The position numbers and the translations under genes were made by a program. DNA of 64,000 nt from Malachius bipustulatus (taxonomy: Eukaryota > Arthropoda > Insecta > Coleoptera > Melyridae), in NCBI GenBank assembly GCA_910589415.1, contig OU342637.1:39958162-40022161 (forward strand), given 5' to 3'. The notes under the pieces are model-generated. The model made no database searches and was not told the origin of the DNA. It worked only from the letters and a program-made list of their open reading frames with translations. Positions 22,630 through 35,027 of the stretch are shown one piece after another (the stretch's first letter is position 1; each line of letters opens with the position of its first letter).

Positions 22630-22961
22630 CAATATATTGCGTATATAGCATACCTTACATAGGAATATACCTTTGTAGGTACCCTGGAGATGCAGTGTAG
22701 GTCTGAATACATTTATACATAAATGTTCAGTGGATATCATATGAATATTAATCTGCATGTTGTATGGATATGCATTGTATCACATAATGACATTCTATAT
22801 TCACTAATGAATATTATATGCATGTTCTATGCATGATACGTACTATGACAAATCAATGTTCTGGGAATATACATTTCATGTGAGAGACTTGACATTGTAT
22901 ATACGCAGCATATACGATGTGCAAAAATGAATGTTCATCTTACATTATGGGAATATGATTT
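22630..22961. repeat. Right subterminal repeats of the 17.9-kb element
   Basis: Repeated words such as gaatatacatt, atgcatgttctatgca and cattgtatatac accumulate up to the TGCTACTTGGG end. They resemble, in inverted sense, the words at 5051-5128, 6000-6158 and 8943-9177. Confidence 0.5.
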
Positions 22962-22974
22962 TGCTACTTGGGAA

Positions 22975-23666
22975 GTTCCCATTGGAGCTGATCGTATTTC
23001 TGAACGCGAGGGATCCCGAGCTCTCGTGGGAACGCCGACTGCACGGTTGACGGGTTGCTCCGCAGATTTCGGCCAATGGTAGAGCCGCGTTTTCAACGAG
23101 ACGGCGGGTGATATTTGAAATAAATTCAAATATCGTCTATTGCCGGAATCGTCGCGTTTTTATTGCTCTTTATTCAATATAGCCATATGGCAACTTGTAC
23201 GAAGGTTTTTTTTGAACAAAGGCATTACTTAATTCTTATTTCTATTCGCAACGTCTCGTGTTTCAAATAATCTTGTATAATTTAATTTTTAATAATAATT
23301 TAATATAATATAATTCTCTTAGTACTTTTTTAGTGTATGTGTTTGAGTAGTCGTTATAGTTCATTTATAGTTATAGTTAAATATAGGTTAATTATAGTTC
23401 ATTTAATTTTTAGCGGTAAGTATACTTTATTGAATTTTTATTAAATGTCGGATATGATTTTACATTCCAAATCTGGAAAATTTTATTTTTCATTTATTTA
23501 AAAATGAAAGAAAAATTACATCACTGCGTATAATTATTACAAAATTATTATATAATTATACTGTGATGCTACAAAAACCACACTTTAATCACAAGTTGGA
23601 AATAATTTGTTTCATTCCTTAAAGCAATAATGGGAGACGAGCAGCAGCAGCTAAGATGTGCCTCTA
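22975..23666. other. Flank between the large element and the Myb/SANT gene
   Basis: A GC-rich stretch (22980-23110) without a supported ORF is followed by AT-rich DNA. No promoter can be assigned for the gene at 23667, although transcription must start in or before this interval if the gene is expressed. Confidence 0.3.
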
Positions 23667-25641
23667 ATGGAAAGTCAGAAAAAAATATTGGTGGAGTTTT
23701 TGGCTGAACATCCGGAGTTACAATCCGGAAATTTCAGCCAGAGCTTCACCAAAAAAAAAGAGGAAGGGAGCTGTGGGAGCAAGTGGCAGGAATTCTCAAT
23801 AGCATCCCAAACGGGGCCAGAAAATCGTGGCTGCAGTGGCGAAGGGTAAGATGCTTATAGATTAATATAGTATATATTAATATTAATATAATAATTAATA
23901 TAATATTGTTACGGGTCTCACAATAAATAAATCACCACCAAAGTCTGTAAATTCCTTTATTGTTTAACACCACTAGTACTTATAACCTCTAATAATTATT
24001 CTAAATAATCAAAACACAAACAGCTGACTACACTACTACCCTACTTGCACTCGTCTATTCTTTATATCCGCTATCTGTCACTACTGGCTCCCTTACTTCA
24101 CACTTCACTTCTGCTCTGTCTATACTTCAGTCTTCACTGTTTCACGTTCAGGATACTACTACTTTCCACGCAACCGCAGGCTGTCCTTATATAGTCCCCC
24201 GACGCATTAGTAGTCACGTTCTACTCCGTTCTAGCAGGTACATTCTCGAACGTCGCACCGGCGCACCAGCCGTCGATTCATGGATTCTGGAAATGTCAGA
24301 TTGTTCGGCGAGCCCGCTCCAGAAATCCATAGAACTAACGTCTGTCTGTCGATGTGTCACATGACATGTGACTGGAACTGTCGCGAACATGTCATTGACT
24401 AACTCAGTATAAAAAAAGAATGTAAACAAACAAGCAAATTCTAGAATGTTAAAGGTTAAAGAAGCAATTACTAGAATTTTTCCAGAGCGGTGTTCGTTAT
24501 AATATATATTAAGTTATAGTGTGACAATTATTATTTAAAAAAAGGTCAGGTTACAACCACTGCCGAGATAAATTAATGTACATCGTACTAATCACATCAT
24601 CTTCCAGACTTGGCAAGATCAAAAAAAGCTGACGAAGGCCAAAATCACCCGTATGAGACAACATTCTCGGATTACGGCTGGTAGAGGTCCCAGCGAAGAA
24701 GGCCTCAATGAATACGAGGAGGAGGTGGCCTCTCTAATTAATCCGTTCACGATTGCAGGTGACCAATCAATTAGGGAATCAACTCCACAGGTATTCTTCG
24801 GCGAGCCTCAGCGAGCCATGGAGCAGCAGTTCGTAGCCACAGTAAGTGAACAATGAATGACAATAAAATAGCAGATTAGGGGCTCAAAATACTTACCTGA
24901 ATTTAACATACACTAATGGACTAATTACAAAAATTTTCAAAATATTTACAAGTTATAATCGTAATTATTTCTCATAAATATAGGCAACAAACACAGCAGA
25001 GGTCTCCGTCATTATCGAGGAATGCACAGTAGAAGTGCCGTGGACAATGCAGCCCATGGAATCTGTAAGTTGGATACAATTTTGTTGTTTAAAAAAATTG
25101 TAATATTGTGAATTCAAGGTCAAAGAAAATGTGCCTGCCTCCCTCCCCGTTCCAGCCAAGGTTGGTAAATTGGTTGCTGGGCCAAGCACAGTGAGTTGTC
25201 TACTAATCAGTATCTATTCAAAACTTTAAAGAACTATTTTTATTTTAATAGGAAAGGACAACTCCGTCCCATGTTCGTCGGGCAACTAAATTTAAAAGAA
25301 AGTCATTGTCTGACGAGCTGGTCCAAAGTTGCAAACAGCGCACCCAAACCCTGTCAGAATTCCAAAAGGTCAAGCTGGCAAATTTAAAGCGGGAGAGACT
25401 GCGGCGACAGCACCATGAAAATCAGAATCTGGAATTGTTGAGGGAAACGAAAGAGATAAAATTGCAGAAACTCGCATTGTTGAGGGAAAGTAATGAAATA
25501 AGATCCAGTCAATTGCGAGAGCTGCAGGAAATTAATCAAAACCTGCAAAATTTTCTGCAGGTCTCTAATATTGGAGATTTTTTTTTAATTTCATTTAATG
25601 TGTTTCTGTTTTTTTTTAATTTTCATTGTACATTAATATAA
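23667..25641 (+). CDS. Myb/SANT-like (zeste-like) DNA-binding protein, five exons, exon 1 frameshifted
   Basis: Exons by frame and GT-AG sites: 23667-23845, 24608-24841, 24984-25064, 25119-25190 and 25252 to about 25641. Exons 2-4 are each a multiple of three with phase-0 junctions. Exons 1-2 code for a Myb/SANT-like trihelix domain: MESQKKILVEFLAEHPEL, then ELWEQVAGILN and W-x2-WRR, continued in exon 2 by TWQDQKK. The last exon is a charged coiled coil rich in LRE repeats. Zeste-like regulators bind DNA and self-associate, and similar genes accompany insect transposons. An indel by the A9 run near 23752 shifts the frame inside exon 1. The exact C-terminus is uncertain; a donor (ctgcag|gtctc) at 25561 is possible. 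Confidence 0.65.
23907..24526 (-). repeat. Probable solo LTR in intron 1, minus orientation
   Basis: Plus-strand ends are TGTTACGGGTC at 23907 and ...GTGTGACA at 24526, the TG...CA termini of an LTR. Read on the minus strand it has a TATA box (GACTATATAAGGAC at about 24184-24197) followed by a likely transcription start and, near its end, an AATAAA-type signal before GAGACCCGTAACA. Flanks aatat and attat are not a perfect duplication. No internal retrotransposon sequence accompanies it. Confidence 0.6.
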
Positions 25642-25832
25642 ACATAAATATAGGTAACAAACACAGGTTGTATTTTAATCAGTTTTATTTAATATTTTAT
25701 TATTTTTACACATTTTGATAATTGAATAAAAACTAGAAAGAGCTACTTATGTAACTCGCGAATGTAAAATATAACTTTTCACACTCTCATTAGAGTATGA
25801 AGAGTGTTAATTTGACGTCACAAAGGCGTATA

Positions 25833-26190
25833 CAGGGTGATTCACAGTCGATGGTACCTTGGACGTTTGCGGGAAACGAGTCATTGGATTTTTCTGAAAA
25901 TTTAGTCTCTTGAATAATAATTGACTCTGCTTAATCGATCTAAAATATTTTCGGCATTGCGACGTTGCCGCCTGTTTCGAAAAATTGCAACAACGTTGAT
26001 ATTTTAAATGAGACACCCTGTATATTACTGCATTTTTGGGTTCGCTATTGTTTTCCGGTTATTTTTGGATAAGGAACGTGTTACAGATCGATAGAGCCGA
26101 GCCAATTATTCAAGTGACTAAATTTCCAGAAAAATCCAACGACTCGTTTCCCGTAAACGTCCAAGGTACCATTGACTGTGAATCGCTCTG
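25833..26190. mobile_element. MITE (TA|CAGGGTGATTCACAGTCGA ends)
   Basis: 358 bp with inverted arms of about 150 bp: CAGGGTGATTCACAGTCGAT at the left pairs with the end ...TTGACTGTGAATCGCTCTG|TA. Arms share the phrase aaatccaacgactcgtttcc. Mariner-type MITE by ends and TA duplication, with no ORF of its own. Confidence 0.85.
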
Positions 26191-26515
26191 TATAATGTGT
26201 TTTAGACAATGCGCTTAAAATGTATAGCTACCAAATAAAAATGACGATCGACATATCAACTCAATCGAATGGTTTAACAAAAACAAACTTCCCTAGCTAA
26301 TGTTTTAGTAAAATCCTGCAAAATAAATAAATAAATAAATGAATTTATTTATGATGTGAACATTAGGTATATTTTTTATCGTTGCTGTTAACATCGCCTG
26401 ATTTATCTTTTGTCGGTATAAGTACATGCTCTATTTTCAATCTATTTTTTTGACAAGATGGAGACTATGTTTTATGTTAGATAAATCAATTAAATATTTA
26501 ATTTATTTCCACTAG

Positions 26516-27755
26516 TCAAGGAATCAACAACGGTATGCAAGAAGACAATCTTTCAAAAAGAGATCCACCATTTGCCCTTTATGCTTCGAAGACATCATCA
26601 CACATTTCCCAAGACATCTCGCTAGGAAGCATCCTGACGACCAGGATGTTAAAAGAATGTTGAGTATGAAACCCAACAGTCAAGAACGTCTACAGGTGGT
26701 TTCTGCGTCAAGAAAACGAAGCTATTTCGTACTTGTAACGGAAAAAAATATCTTACGTCCTGTGAGAAATTCAAAAGATTCCAATGCCGAACTAATAATT
26801 GTTTGTATGTACATATTGTCTAGTATATTATAAGAAAAATAATCTATACAGTCACGTGAAAATCTGCAAAAGTAAGCCTTGTAATATTACGCTAGCCGGG
26901 AAACATTGTCAAAGCAAATCCCAAACATACATGACGTCTAGAAATCACGAATTTTAAAAAACGTCCCGGTTAAAAACAGAGGTGTTTGAAACAATGCGAG
27001 CCGAGTCTGTTAGCATGACTGCCAAAAGTGACACTTTGATATGTTTGTATGGAGAAACTCTTCTTGCAAAACACAAAAGACAACAAATTGCAACTCTTGT
27101 TTCAAATAAATGAGGGAAATGGCAAAAATGCTTACAGCAGTTAAATCTTTGCATGACAACATAACAGGATTTTTTGATATTCTCAAACCAGAAATGTTTG
27201 CAACGCTTGTAGCAGCAGCAAAAATAGTAAGTGGGTACGACGAGGGAGAGAAAAATTTTAGAGCGTCTTTCCAAACATAAGCTAGCTAAATGAAGATGAG
27301 ACACAACGTGACATTAAAGACTTGAAAAAACTCTTAGAAGCACACTGGTGTAAGGAAATTTCGAGCTTGGCGCTAAAAGATCCGAAAGAGCGACAGTGGC
27401 AGAAACCAAACTAATTGCTATTAACAGAAGACATATTTTTAATGACAAAATATCTCGATCAAATATCGGAGAATGCTTATGAAATTTTAGAAAACAATAT
27501 AAATGTCAAAGATAATAACAAACAATTGACTGCGTGTGTACTGGCTCAAACCATAATATTTAATCGAAAACGGGTAGGAGACGTGCACTATTTAAAGACT
27601 TAAACTTATGAGAGAGAAAACCAATCAACTAGTCAGAAAGCATTTTCTGAATCGTTAACAGATTTGGAAAGACTACTATGTGGCCAATTTAAGAGAGTTG
27701 TGACTGACGGAAAGGGTTCAAAAAGCTCTAATAGTTGGAATATTATTCAATAAGA
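26516..27755 (+). pseudogene. Decayed zinc-finger / Crypton-like protein gene
   Basis: An acceptor-like tag at 26513-26515 opens a frame with a C2H2-type motif (CPLC...HLARKH). After further Cys/His pairs (CTYC...HVKIC) it continues through segments such as FFDILKPEMFATLV and, at 27415-27603, a block with LTACVLAQTIIFNRKRVGD, then GQFKRVVTDGKGSK. This order occurs in a family of insect zinc-finger proteins related to Crypton-type tyrosine recombinases (recalled, moderate certainty). Several frameshifts and stops (about 26820, 26957, 27110, 27283) break it, and the distal recombinase domain is absent. It is probably a relic. Confidence 0.5.
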
Positions 27756-28419
27756 GTAGAAAAGGGTTTTTTTCTTCGATTCCCCAGAAACTAATTATTA
27801 TTATGAATTACATTACTGTAGCTACTAGTCGTGTAAAGTCAGTTATTACGCAACTTTATTATTATTATTGACAGCCTTTACTGCAATAATGCTTGAAAAG
27901 ATTGATTTTTGTTGACTTAATTTACTGTTCTGGAACACTCTTGATATATCTTTATTTTTCAGACTGCCACAAGACATTTATCAGACTTCAAAAGTGGCCA
28001 AGATTTTACTTCTACTAGAAAAGGGGAAGGGTAAAGAGTTGAACCCTTTGGGAGACACCTGTTTTGCCAAGCTAAGTAGTTCAACCTTTCACTGATAAGT
28101 ATACCGAGCCTTGTTTACCTCCATAGCTCTGGTGCCTCACTATATTAATAATTTTCAAATTCTGTATTTTTCCCTTATTAAATAAAGCAACATTTTAATA
28201 ATTAGTATCGCCCTCACACGTCATCGTGAGTTTCAATGTCATTTTTCAATGTATAATTGTTTTATCTTTCTTGTCTGATTATTTCATAATTTCTATAAGT
28301 TAACTATTTCATTATTATACCTGTTTCATAATTTCTATGAATTTAATATTTCATTTTTTGTGACATTTAAATTTGTTTCATTCACTTACTATATTTTGTG
28401 ATATTTGAATATTTTTATT
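27756..28419. other. Intergenic / old LTR-element sequence
   Basis: AT-rich. A purine-rich gaaaaggggaagggtaaagag at about 28018-28038 could be the polypurine tract of an older LTR element whose LTR then hosts the BEL insertion at 28425. The primer-site-like TGGCGCCC at 35413 would be its other landmark. This reading is tentative. Confidence 0.3.
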
Positions 28420-28424
28420 GTCTG

Positions 28425-28598
28425 TGTTATCGTGTGACTTCTGGGTATTATTTTCAGAAGTAAAACACTCAAACTTTCGATGAATAGTAATGCTTTTAAT
28501 TAGGACGAAATTACAACTTGACTTCGGTCAGACATTTTTTCTGACACTGTCATAATAACAGTACATAATAATTATCATTGTTAACAAAAACAGTAACA
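28425..28598 (-). repeat. BEL/Pao 3' LTR (left in window)
   Basis: 174 bp, plus strand TGTTATCGTGTGACTTCTGG ... AACAGTAACA. The internal side (28599-28612, cgccccccttg) is the complement of a polypurine tract, confirming minus orientation. Confidence 0.85.
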
Positions 28599-28738
28599 TA
28601 TCGCCCCCCTTGAAAGGCCAGGCTTTCAAAATGAATACAACAATAATATAACAGTTCTTGCTTAATGCACTACCTAGGTAGGTATAATAACAAAAATCAA
28701 TGTTTGTAACAAATGTAAATTGTAAATCATCACGGTTG

Positions 28739-31700
28739 CTACTCGATGGGTAGCAACGCTAATTTGTTTATTCCACGTTTCACTGCACTATTTTTTGTCT
28801 TGATGGTGACGACTCTCGTAACATTGTCCTTGCCGGGGTGAATCTCTAGAATCTTGCCTTACGGCCATAGCAATGGTGCAGTGCTTTCATCCTTTAGGAG
28901 GACGATGGAACCGACGTGGAAAGAGGCCGGCTTGTCGAATGCCACTTATTTCTTGTTTGTAGCTGGTTTAAATATTCATTTTTCCATCTGAACCAGAAGT
29001 GTTGTCCGATTTGCTGGAGGTGTCTGTACCTCTTCGTGTAGTTCGTTTGTGCATCCATCAGGTCTCTTTCGGGAATTGATGTCAATTGCTCGCCAATTAG
29101 GAAATGAGCTGGTGTTATAACCTCAAGGTCATTGGGATCGGGAGACATAGGAACTAATGGCCTTGAATTTAAAATTGCCTCGATTTGTGTAGCCAAAGTA
29201 TAAAACTCTTCGTAAGTTAAATGAGTAGCATTCATAACACGCTTTAAGCAGTGCTTAAAAGACTTTACGGCTGCTTCGTGTAAGCCGCCAAAGTGAGGCG
29301 ATCTTGCTGGCAAAAAATGCCATTTGATTTTTGAATGTGTCAAATAATTTTGCATGTTATTATCATTTTTGATTAAACCTTGAACCTTAATTAACTCGTT
29401 GTTGCAACCTACAAAATTTGTTGCATTATCAGTGTAGATATTAGAGCAAAGACCTCGTCTCGAGACAAATCGCTTTAGTAGGCTTAAAAAACCTTCGCTT
29501 GTTAAATCCGAAATTACCTCAATGTGTACCGCCTTGGTTACAAGACACACGAAAATGCATACGTAACCCTTTACTAATTTATTGGATCGCAATTTACTTG
29601 CCTTAAGGTCAAAAGGACCTGCGTAATCGATTCCAACGGAAAGAAACGGACGTGATGGTGTGAGACGAACGCTTGGTAACTCACCCATCTTTGGAATGAC
29701 ATTTGCATGAGGTTTACACCTGAAACAGGTTACACACTTCCTCAATAGCGATTTAACTACTTGTTTGCCATTAATTGGCCAATATTTTTGCCTAATATGA
29801 GATAAGGTACACTGAGCGCCAGAATGAAAGGTACGCTTATGCTCATGATCTACAACTAGATTCGTAAAAATATGTTTTGCTGGTAACACTATCGGATGTT
29901 TAACATCATACTGGTAGTTGGAATATTTTAACCTGCCGCCAAGTCTTATTACTCCTTGTTCATCGAGAAATGGAGATAATGACTTTAATTTACTTTTAGG
30001 TGACACACAATTGCTTGTTTTTAATGTCTTTAATTCACTAGCGAAATGTTCTGATTGTACTAACTTCACGAGAGCTGTCGTACTCCGTTCGATTTCATTT
30101 GTCGTCAAATGATTTTTAAGTCTCTCATCGACCGGTAATTTCAAATTATGAAAGAATCGCAGGCAATAACCAGCAACACGAATTAACTTATTCAAGTCGG
30201 AAAATTTCTCGAAAATACTTAAATCGTTGAATTCTTGCTCTTGAACCACGTGAGTCATTCGAATTCCCGGTATGTCGATTTTTTGGCTAGCGAAATGTGC
30301 TATGTTTGAATTTTCAGGCCACTTGTCGGTTTCAAAGAAAAATCTAGGACCATGCAACCATAGTTCGGAATGAACTAAATTTTTTAAGCTTGATCCGCGT
30401 GAAATTATATCGGCGGGGTTTTCCTGAGAAGGAACATGGTGCCAATCACGTATCTTAGTGAGTTGCTGAATTTCGGTCACTCTATTGGCTTCGAAAGTTT
30501 TCCAAGTTTTGGGTTCATTAGCGATCCAACACAATACAATTGTTGAATCTGTCCACAAAAAAGTACGGGTTATATCGAGTCGCAAAGCTTTTACACACTT
30601 TACATACAATCTCGCAAGCAAAAGAGCACCCATGAGTTCGAGTCGCGGCAACGATAACGACTTTAATGGACTAACTCTGGATTTCGCACAAAGTAAGTGA
30701 CTTTCAATTTTTGAATTGATATCTATTGAGCGAACGAAGATACAACAAGCATATGCTTGTTCACTTGCATCTGCAAAACCATGTATTTCGATTTCTTGTG
30801 GTTGCTTTACCAACACATGACGAGGAACTTGCATAATTCCGACTCGAGATATTTCATCTTTTAACTCTAACCATTTTGAAATTAAATTATCTGGAACTTC
30901 ATCGTCCCAATCAATATTTAATTGCCACAGTTTTTGAATAATCAATTTTGCCCTAACTGATAAAGGACCAAGGATTCCCAAGGGATCAAATATTTTAGCA
31001 ACGAATGAAAGTATCGTTCTTTTTGTAATCTTTCTTATATCGGAGGGAATATCTTGGGCGTTATATTCGAACTTATCGACCTTTGGCAACCATGAAATGC
31101 CGAGAGTTTTTACACTTGTATTGTCTGAGATAGAATATTTCGCACTGTCGCTATTATCATCTTCAATATTGTTTAGAACTCTTGGTTCATTAGATTGAAG
31201 CTTCCTCAACTTAAATCCGTACTCAGACAAAATTTGACAAATATTAGTTTTTAGCTTAACAAGAGAGTCGAGATCACTCGCTCCCGTGAGAAGATCGTCT
31301 ACGTAAAAATCCGAACGAATGGTACTCGTATCACTTTCAAATGGCGAATTTTCTTCGTTATCAATCGCTATTTGAACTAACGAGCGCGTTGACAAAAAAG
31401 ACGCTGAGGCCGTTCCGTAGGTAACCGTGTTTAATTGAAAATGTTTAACTTCTTCGTTAAGATTATTTCTCCAAAGAATTCTTTACAAACTTCGATGATC
31501 TGGATGTATCAAAATCTGACGATACATTTTTTCCAAATCTCCGATTAGCACTAAATTGTGCTTTCTAAAACGGATTATGATAGATAACAAATCTTCTTGA
31601 ACTGTAGCACCAACCTTCAAAATATTGTTTAATGATAAATTACTGGAGCTTTTGCATGCTGCATCAAAAACGACCCTAAGCTTCCTTGTCGTGCTTTCAG

Positions 31701-34104
31701 GTTTTTCGACACAATGGTGCGGTATATAATACTTTGGTAATTCTGACGGAATATCACGTGATACCTCGGACATGTGTCCGAGATCTTGATATTCTTGCAT
31801 AAAAGCTCTGTACGATTTTTAAAGATTGGGATTTTTGCATAGGCGTCGTTCGATTGAATACAACCTGTGAAGAGCGGTTTGTTCGGACTCGCCAAGGTAT
31901 TGACAATTATCCTTCAACGGGAGCTTCACTACAAACCGACCAGATTGATCCCTAGTAGTATTTTCTGCGAAATGATTTTCGCACTCGATCTCCTCTTTAC
32001 TCATTAAAGCCTGCTGCTTAGGATCTACTTCCTCGATGCTCTAAAATTTTTCGATATTTTTATTTAATGAGTCCAGTGAGACAAAACAGCTTGAAAGCAT
32101 AACATTTAACTTTCCCAGCCTATTCCTACTGAACGGTATTTGACCTGCTACCACCCATCCCAGTAATGATTTCTGAAGTATGGGTAAATTCGGTCCAAGC
32201 CTTATTTGACCTGCGCACAATAAATTAAAAAACACCTCACATCCCAAAAGCATGTCCACTTCAGATGGATAATTAAAACAAGAATCTGCCAAAGGCAGCT
32301 CCGAGGGGATGTTTAACTTAGATGCATCAAAATAATTTTGAGGAGTCGATCCACAAATTTTGGGTAAAATTAAAAAGGATAATTTTGTTTTGTAGCTTGT
32401 GTGCATCGAGGAGATATTTACTTCTACCCGTTCGGAAATATTCATTTTCACCTGATTTATTCCAATTACGGGAATATCGATTTTTGAGGTATTTAATCGT
32501 AATTTTTTTACCATATTTTCAGTAATAAAATTTGACTGCGAGGCACTGTCTAAAAGTACTCTGCATGTCACAATATTTTTGTCTCTATCAAAAGCGTTTA
32601 TCACGGCTGTGCATAATAGTGCAAAATGACCTTTAGTATCTTGACACGAGTTTGACAACACGTGAGAGACGCTGGCATGGTATTTATTTTCTAAATGTTC
32701 GCCTTCTGACGAGGAGTTTTGATTTTGCGATTGATTTTGACTCATATTTTGATCATGCGCAATTGAAGGACTCAATTGACTCGCATTGTTTTGATTATTT
32801 TTATTTCGATGCAATAAAGTTGCGTGTCGTTCTTTACAGATTTTACAACCTGACGACTGACAGCTTGAGGTTTTGTGCCCATAACGTAAGCAATTAGTAC
32901 ACAAATTCAAGCTTTTTGCCCTATTGGTGCGTTCCGTTAGAGACAGCTGCTTAAATTTGCCACAAAAATAAATAAAATGTTGCTCTTTACAGTGCGGGCA
33001 TTTTGGACGATATGAAGTATTGTTCATAGCAGTGAAAGATTTCGATTCGAAAGCTTTCTTACTTACCATACTTGGCAATGTTTTCGTATCTAAAGTTTCC
33101 AAAATTTGACAACGTTGTATTAGAAAGGTATTGACGTCATCTATATTTGGAGATTCGATGTCTTTGCAATAGACCTCCCATTCGCGCCTCGTATTAGAGT
33201 CAAATTTTGATGCTAAGATATAAATTAAAATTGTATCCCAATTTTTTACGCTTTCACCTAAAGCGTCCAATGATCGAAAATTTTTGAAAAATGTATTCGA
33301 GAGACTACGTAACGATGTATGAGATTCCTTTGTCAAGGTTGGGATTTCCATAATTTCTCTAATATGTGAGTTTATGATTATTTTTTTATTTTTGTATCTT
33401 CGTTCCAGCAAGTCCCAGGCGATTTTATAATTTTCGTCCGTGGGTGCTAATGATGCCAACATATTTTTTGGTTCGCCCTTAACAGAGCTTTCCAAATAGT
33501 AGAATTTTGTAACATCGGGTATCGTGTGATTATTATGAATGATTGCCTTAAACATGTCACTAAACCTTTGCCAGTCACTGTAATTTCCGGTAAATTCCGG
33601 TACCTTTAAGACAGGTAACTTTACTGACACGTTTGGTAACATCGCATGTCCCGGCACCACTACATCGTTTCTGCCGCTTCTGGACAACCCGGTACTTTCC
33701 CCGTTCTCGGCAGGCATTGCGTTGCGTAATTGCGCCTGCTGATTTACGCGGAGATAATAATCGTCTAATACCTTTTGGGCTCTAGATAATATATCATAAT
33801 AACGATTTTCAAATGATTCGCGTTCATCATCGCATTGCCTTTCATCATAATAATCAGGGTAATCACATAAAAGTAATTCTTCAAACTGAGTTTGAACATC
33901 TTGAAATTTTGCTAATATCGGTTTTATGCTCTGAAAGCGTAGTTGAAGACTCTCAATGGGTTGTTTTGAGATATCAAACTTGGTGGTTAAAAAGGTATGA
34001 AATCTAGTTAACTCGGATTTTAATTGCTTTCTATTGTTTTTTATTCGGTTTAAATCAATTTGACATTGAGGCTCTGTTTCGGTTTCTCCCTCTTCATCAG
34101 ACAT
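28739..34104 (-). pseudogene. BEL/Pao gag-pol polyprotein with three in-frame stops and a distal frameshift
   Basis: A single frame runs from ATG 34104 to 28894 with nonsense codons at 32041-32043 (TAG), 31819-31821 (TAA) and 31483-31485 (TAA). Domain order: coiled N-terminus, DUF1759 capsid (VPEFTGNYSDWQRF), CCHC knuckles (CPHC, CTNCLRYGH), aspartic protease (LLDSASQSNF), RT with YVDD, RNase H (HGFADASEQAY), integrase zinc-binding and core (GIDYAGPF). Near 28940 the frame shifts; the last 60 or so codons to 28739 resemble the integrase tail but contain one more stop. It is replication-defective. The element would normally encode its own capsid, reverse transcription and integration. Confidence 0.9.
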
Positions 34105-34287
34105 TTTGATTTCTCCGCTTTTTGACGATTCTTTTTTTTTTATTTTTGCTTTTTAACCCTATAAAAACGAGCGATTAACTAATCGTGATATATTTAGTCA
34201 CTAGTCAGCTACTTAATGCAACAATCTTGTAGATATTTGCGATATGAAATCGAGAAATTGGGTTTGAAAACGAGTAGGTTATTAGTA

Positions 34288-34640
34288 TTATGATTATTGA
34301 ATAATTGTAAATTACTTAAACATTCAAAAATCAGATACTACGAGAATGAGTGAAACTTTGTGTCAACAAATCTTGTAAACACTAGCGAAAAACGTGTTAT
34401 TTATTACGATTTTGAAATCGAGAACGAGATTTTTTTTATTTTTTATTCTTATTATTATTTTATTCTTAGTATTATGATTATTGAATAATTGTAAATTACT
34501 TAAACATTCAAAAATCAGATACTACGAGAATGAGTGAAACTTTGTGTCAACAAATCTTGTAAACACTAGCGAAAAACGTGTTATTTATTACGATTTTGAA
34601 ATCGAGAACGAGATTTTTTTTATTTTTTATTCTTTATTTA
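34288..34640. repeat. Two-copy ~180-bp direct repeat in BEL leader
   Basis: The block starting ttagtattatgattattgaa and running through tattacgattttgaaatcga occurs twice head to tail (about 34280-34462 and 34463-34640) with almost no change. It lies in the untranslated leader between the 5' LTR and gag. Confidence 0.8.
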
Positions 34641-34852
34641 ACGAGAACTTGCTTGGTTCATACGCCCAGTACTTACTTTTATTAGTAAACGAGACTCTTT
34701 TTTTTTATTTAACGAGAAATTGCTTGGTTCATATGCCCAGATACTTACTTTTATTAGTAAGCGAGAAACTAAGTTTTTTTTTTTTATTTAACGAGATATT
34801 GCTTGGTTCATACGCCCAGTATTTACTTTTATTAGTAAACGAGACTATTTTT
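34636..34852. repeat. Three-copy ~75-bp minisatellite in BEL leader
   Basis: Units contain acgagaacttgcttggttca and cagtacttacttttattagt, present at about 34638, 34710 and 34789. It adds to the repeat-rich leader of the element. Confidence 0.8.
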
Positions 34853-35003
34853 TACGATATGAGAATAACCTTTAATTTAAGCATCTTGGCAATCATAAAT
34901 CAAGACACAAATAGGTAACTAGGTAATGTTTAGGTTGAGGTTTGGAAAATGGAAAGGACTGACCTTTTTTACTGTTGTTTTCTTCGCCTAATTTGCAGCG
35001 CTG

Positions 35004-35022
35004 GATTCGTGCCGAAGGACCA
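35004..35022 (-). other. Putative primer binding site of BEL element
   Basis: On the minus strand TGGTCCTTCGGCACGAATC starts five bases after the 5' LTR. It begins with TGG as expected for a tRNA primer site, and GGTCCTTCG-type sites are common in BEL/Pao elements (recalled). The tRNA was not identified. Confidence 0.5.
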
Positions 35023-35027
35023 TATTA

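Larger units (their letters stand above)
5040..22972. mobile_element. Candidate 17.9-kb DNA transposon with CCCAAGTAGCA ends, heavily nested
   Basis: CCCAAGTAGCA at 5040-5050 and TGCTACTTGGG at 22962-22972 form perfect 11-bp inverted ends that differ by one base from those of the 196-3594 element. A 2-bp AA flanks both. Each end is followed by several hundred bp of similar subterminal words (catgcatatac, gaatatacattgta, tgtacata). A large DDE transposase gene lies inside at 13041-15155. Much of the length comes from later insertions: MITE 5131, mariner 6161, inverted-repeat elements 9178, 11220 and 11593, and the Gypsy tandem pair at 15704-22187. Boundaries are inferred from ends plus contents; AA is weak as a target duplication in AT-rich DNA. 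Confidence 0.5.
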
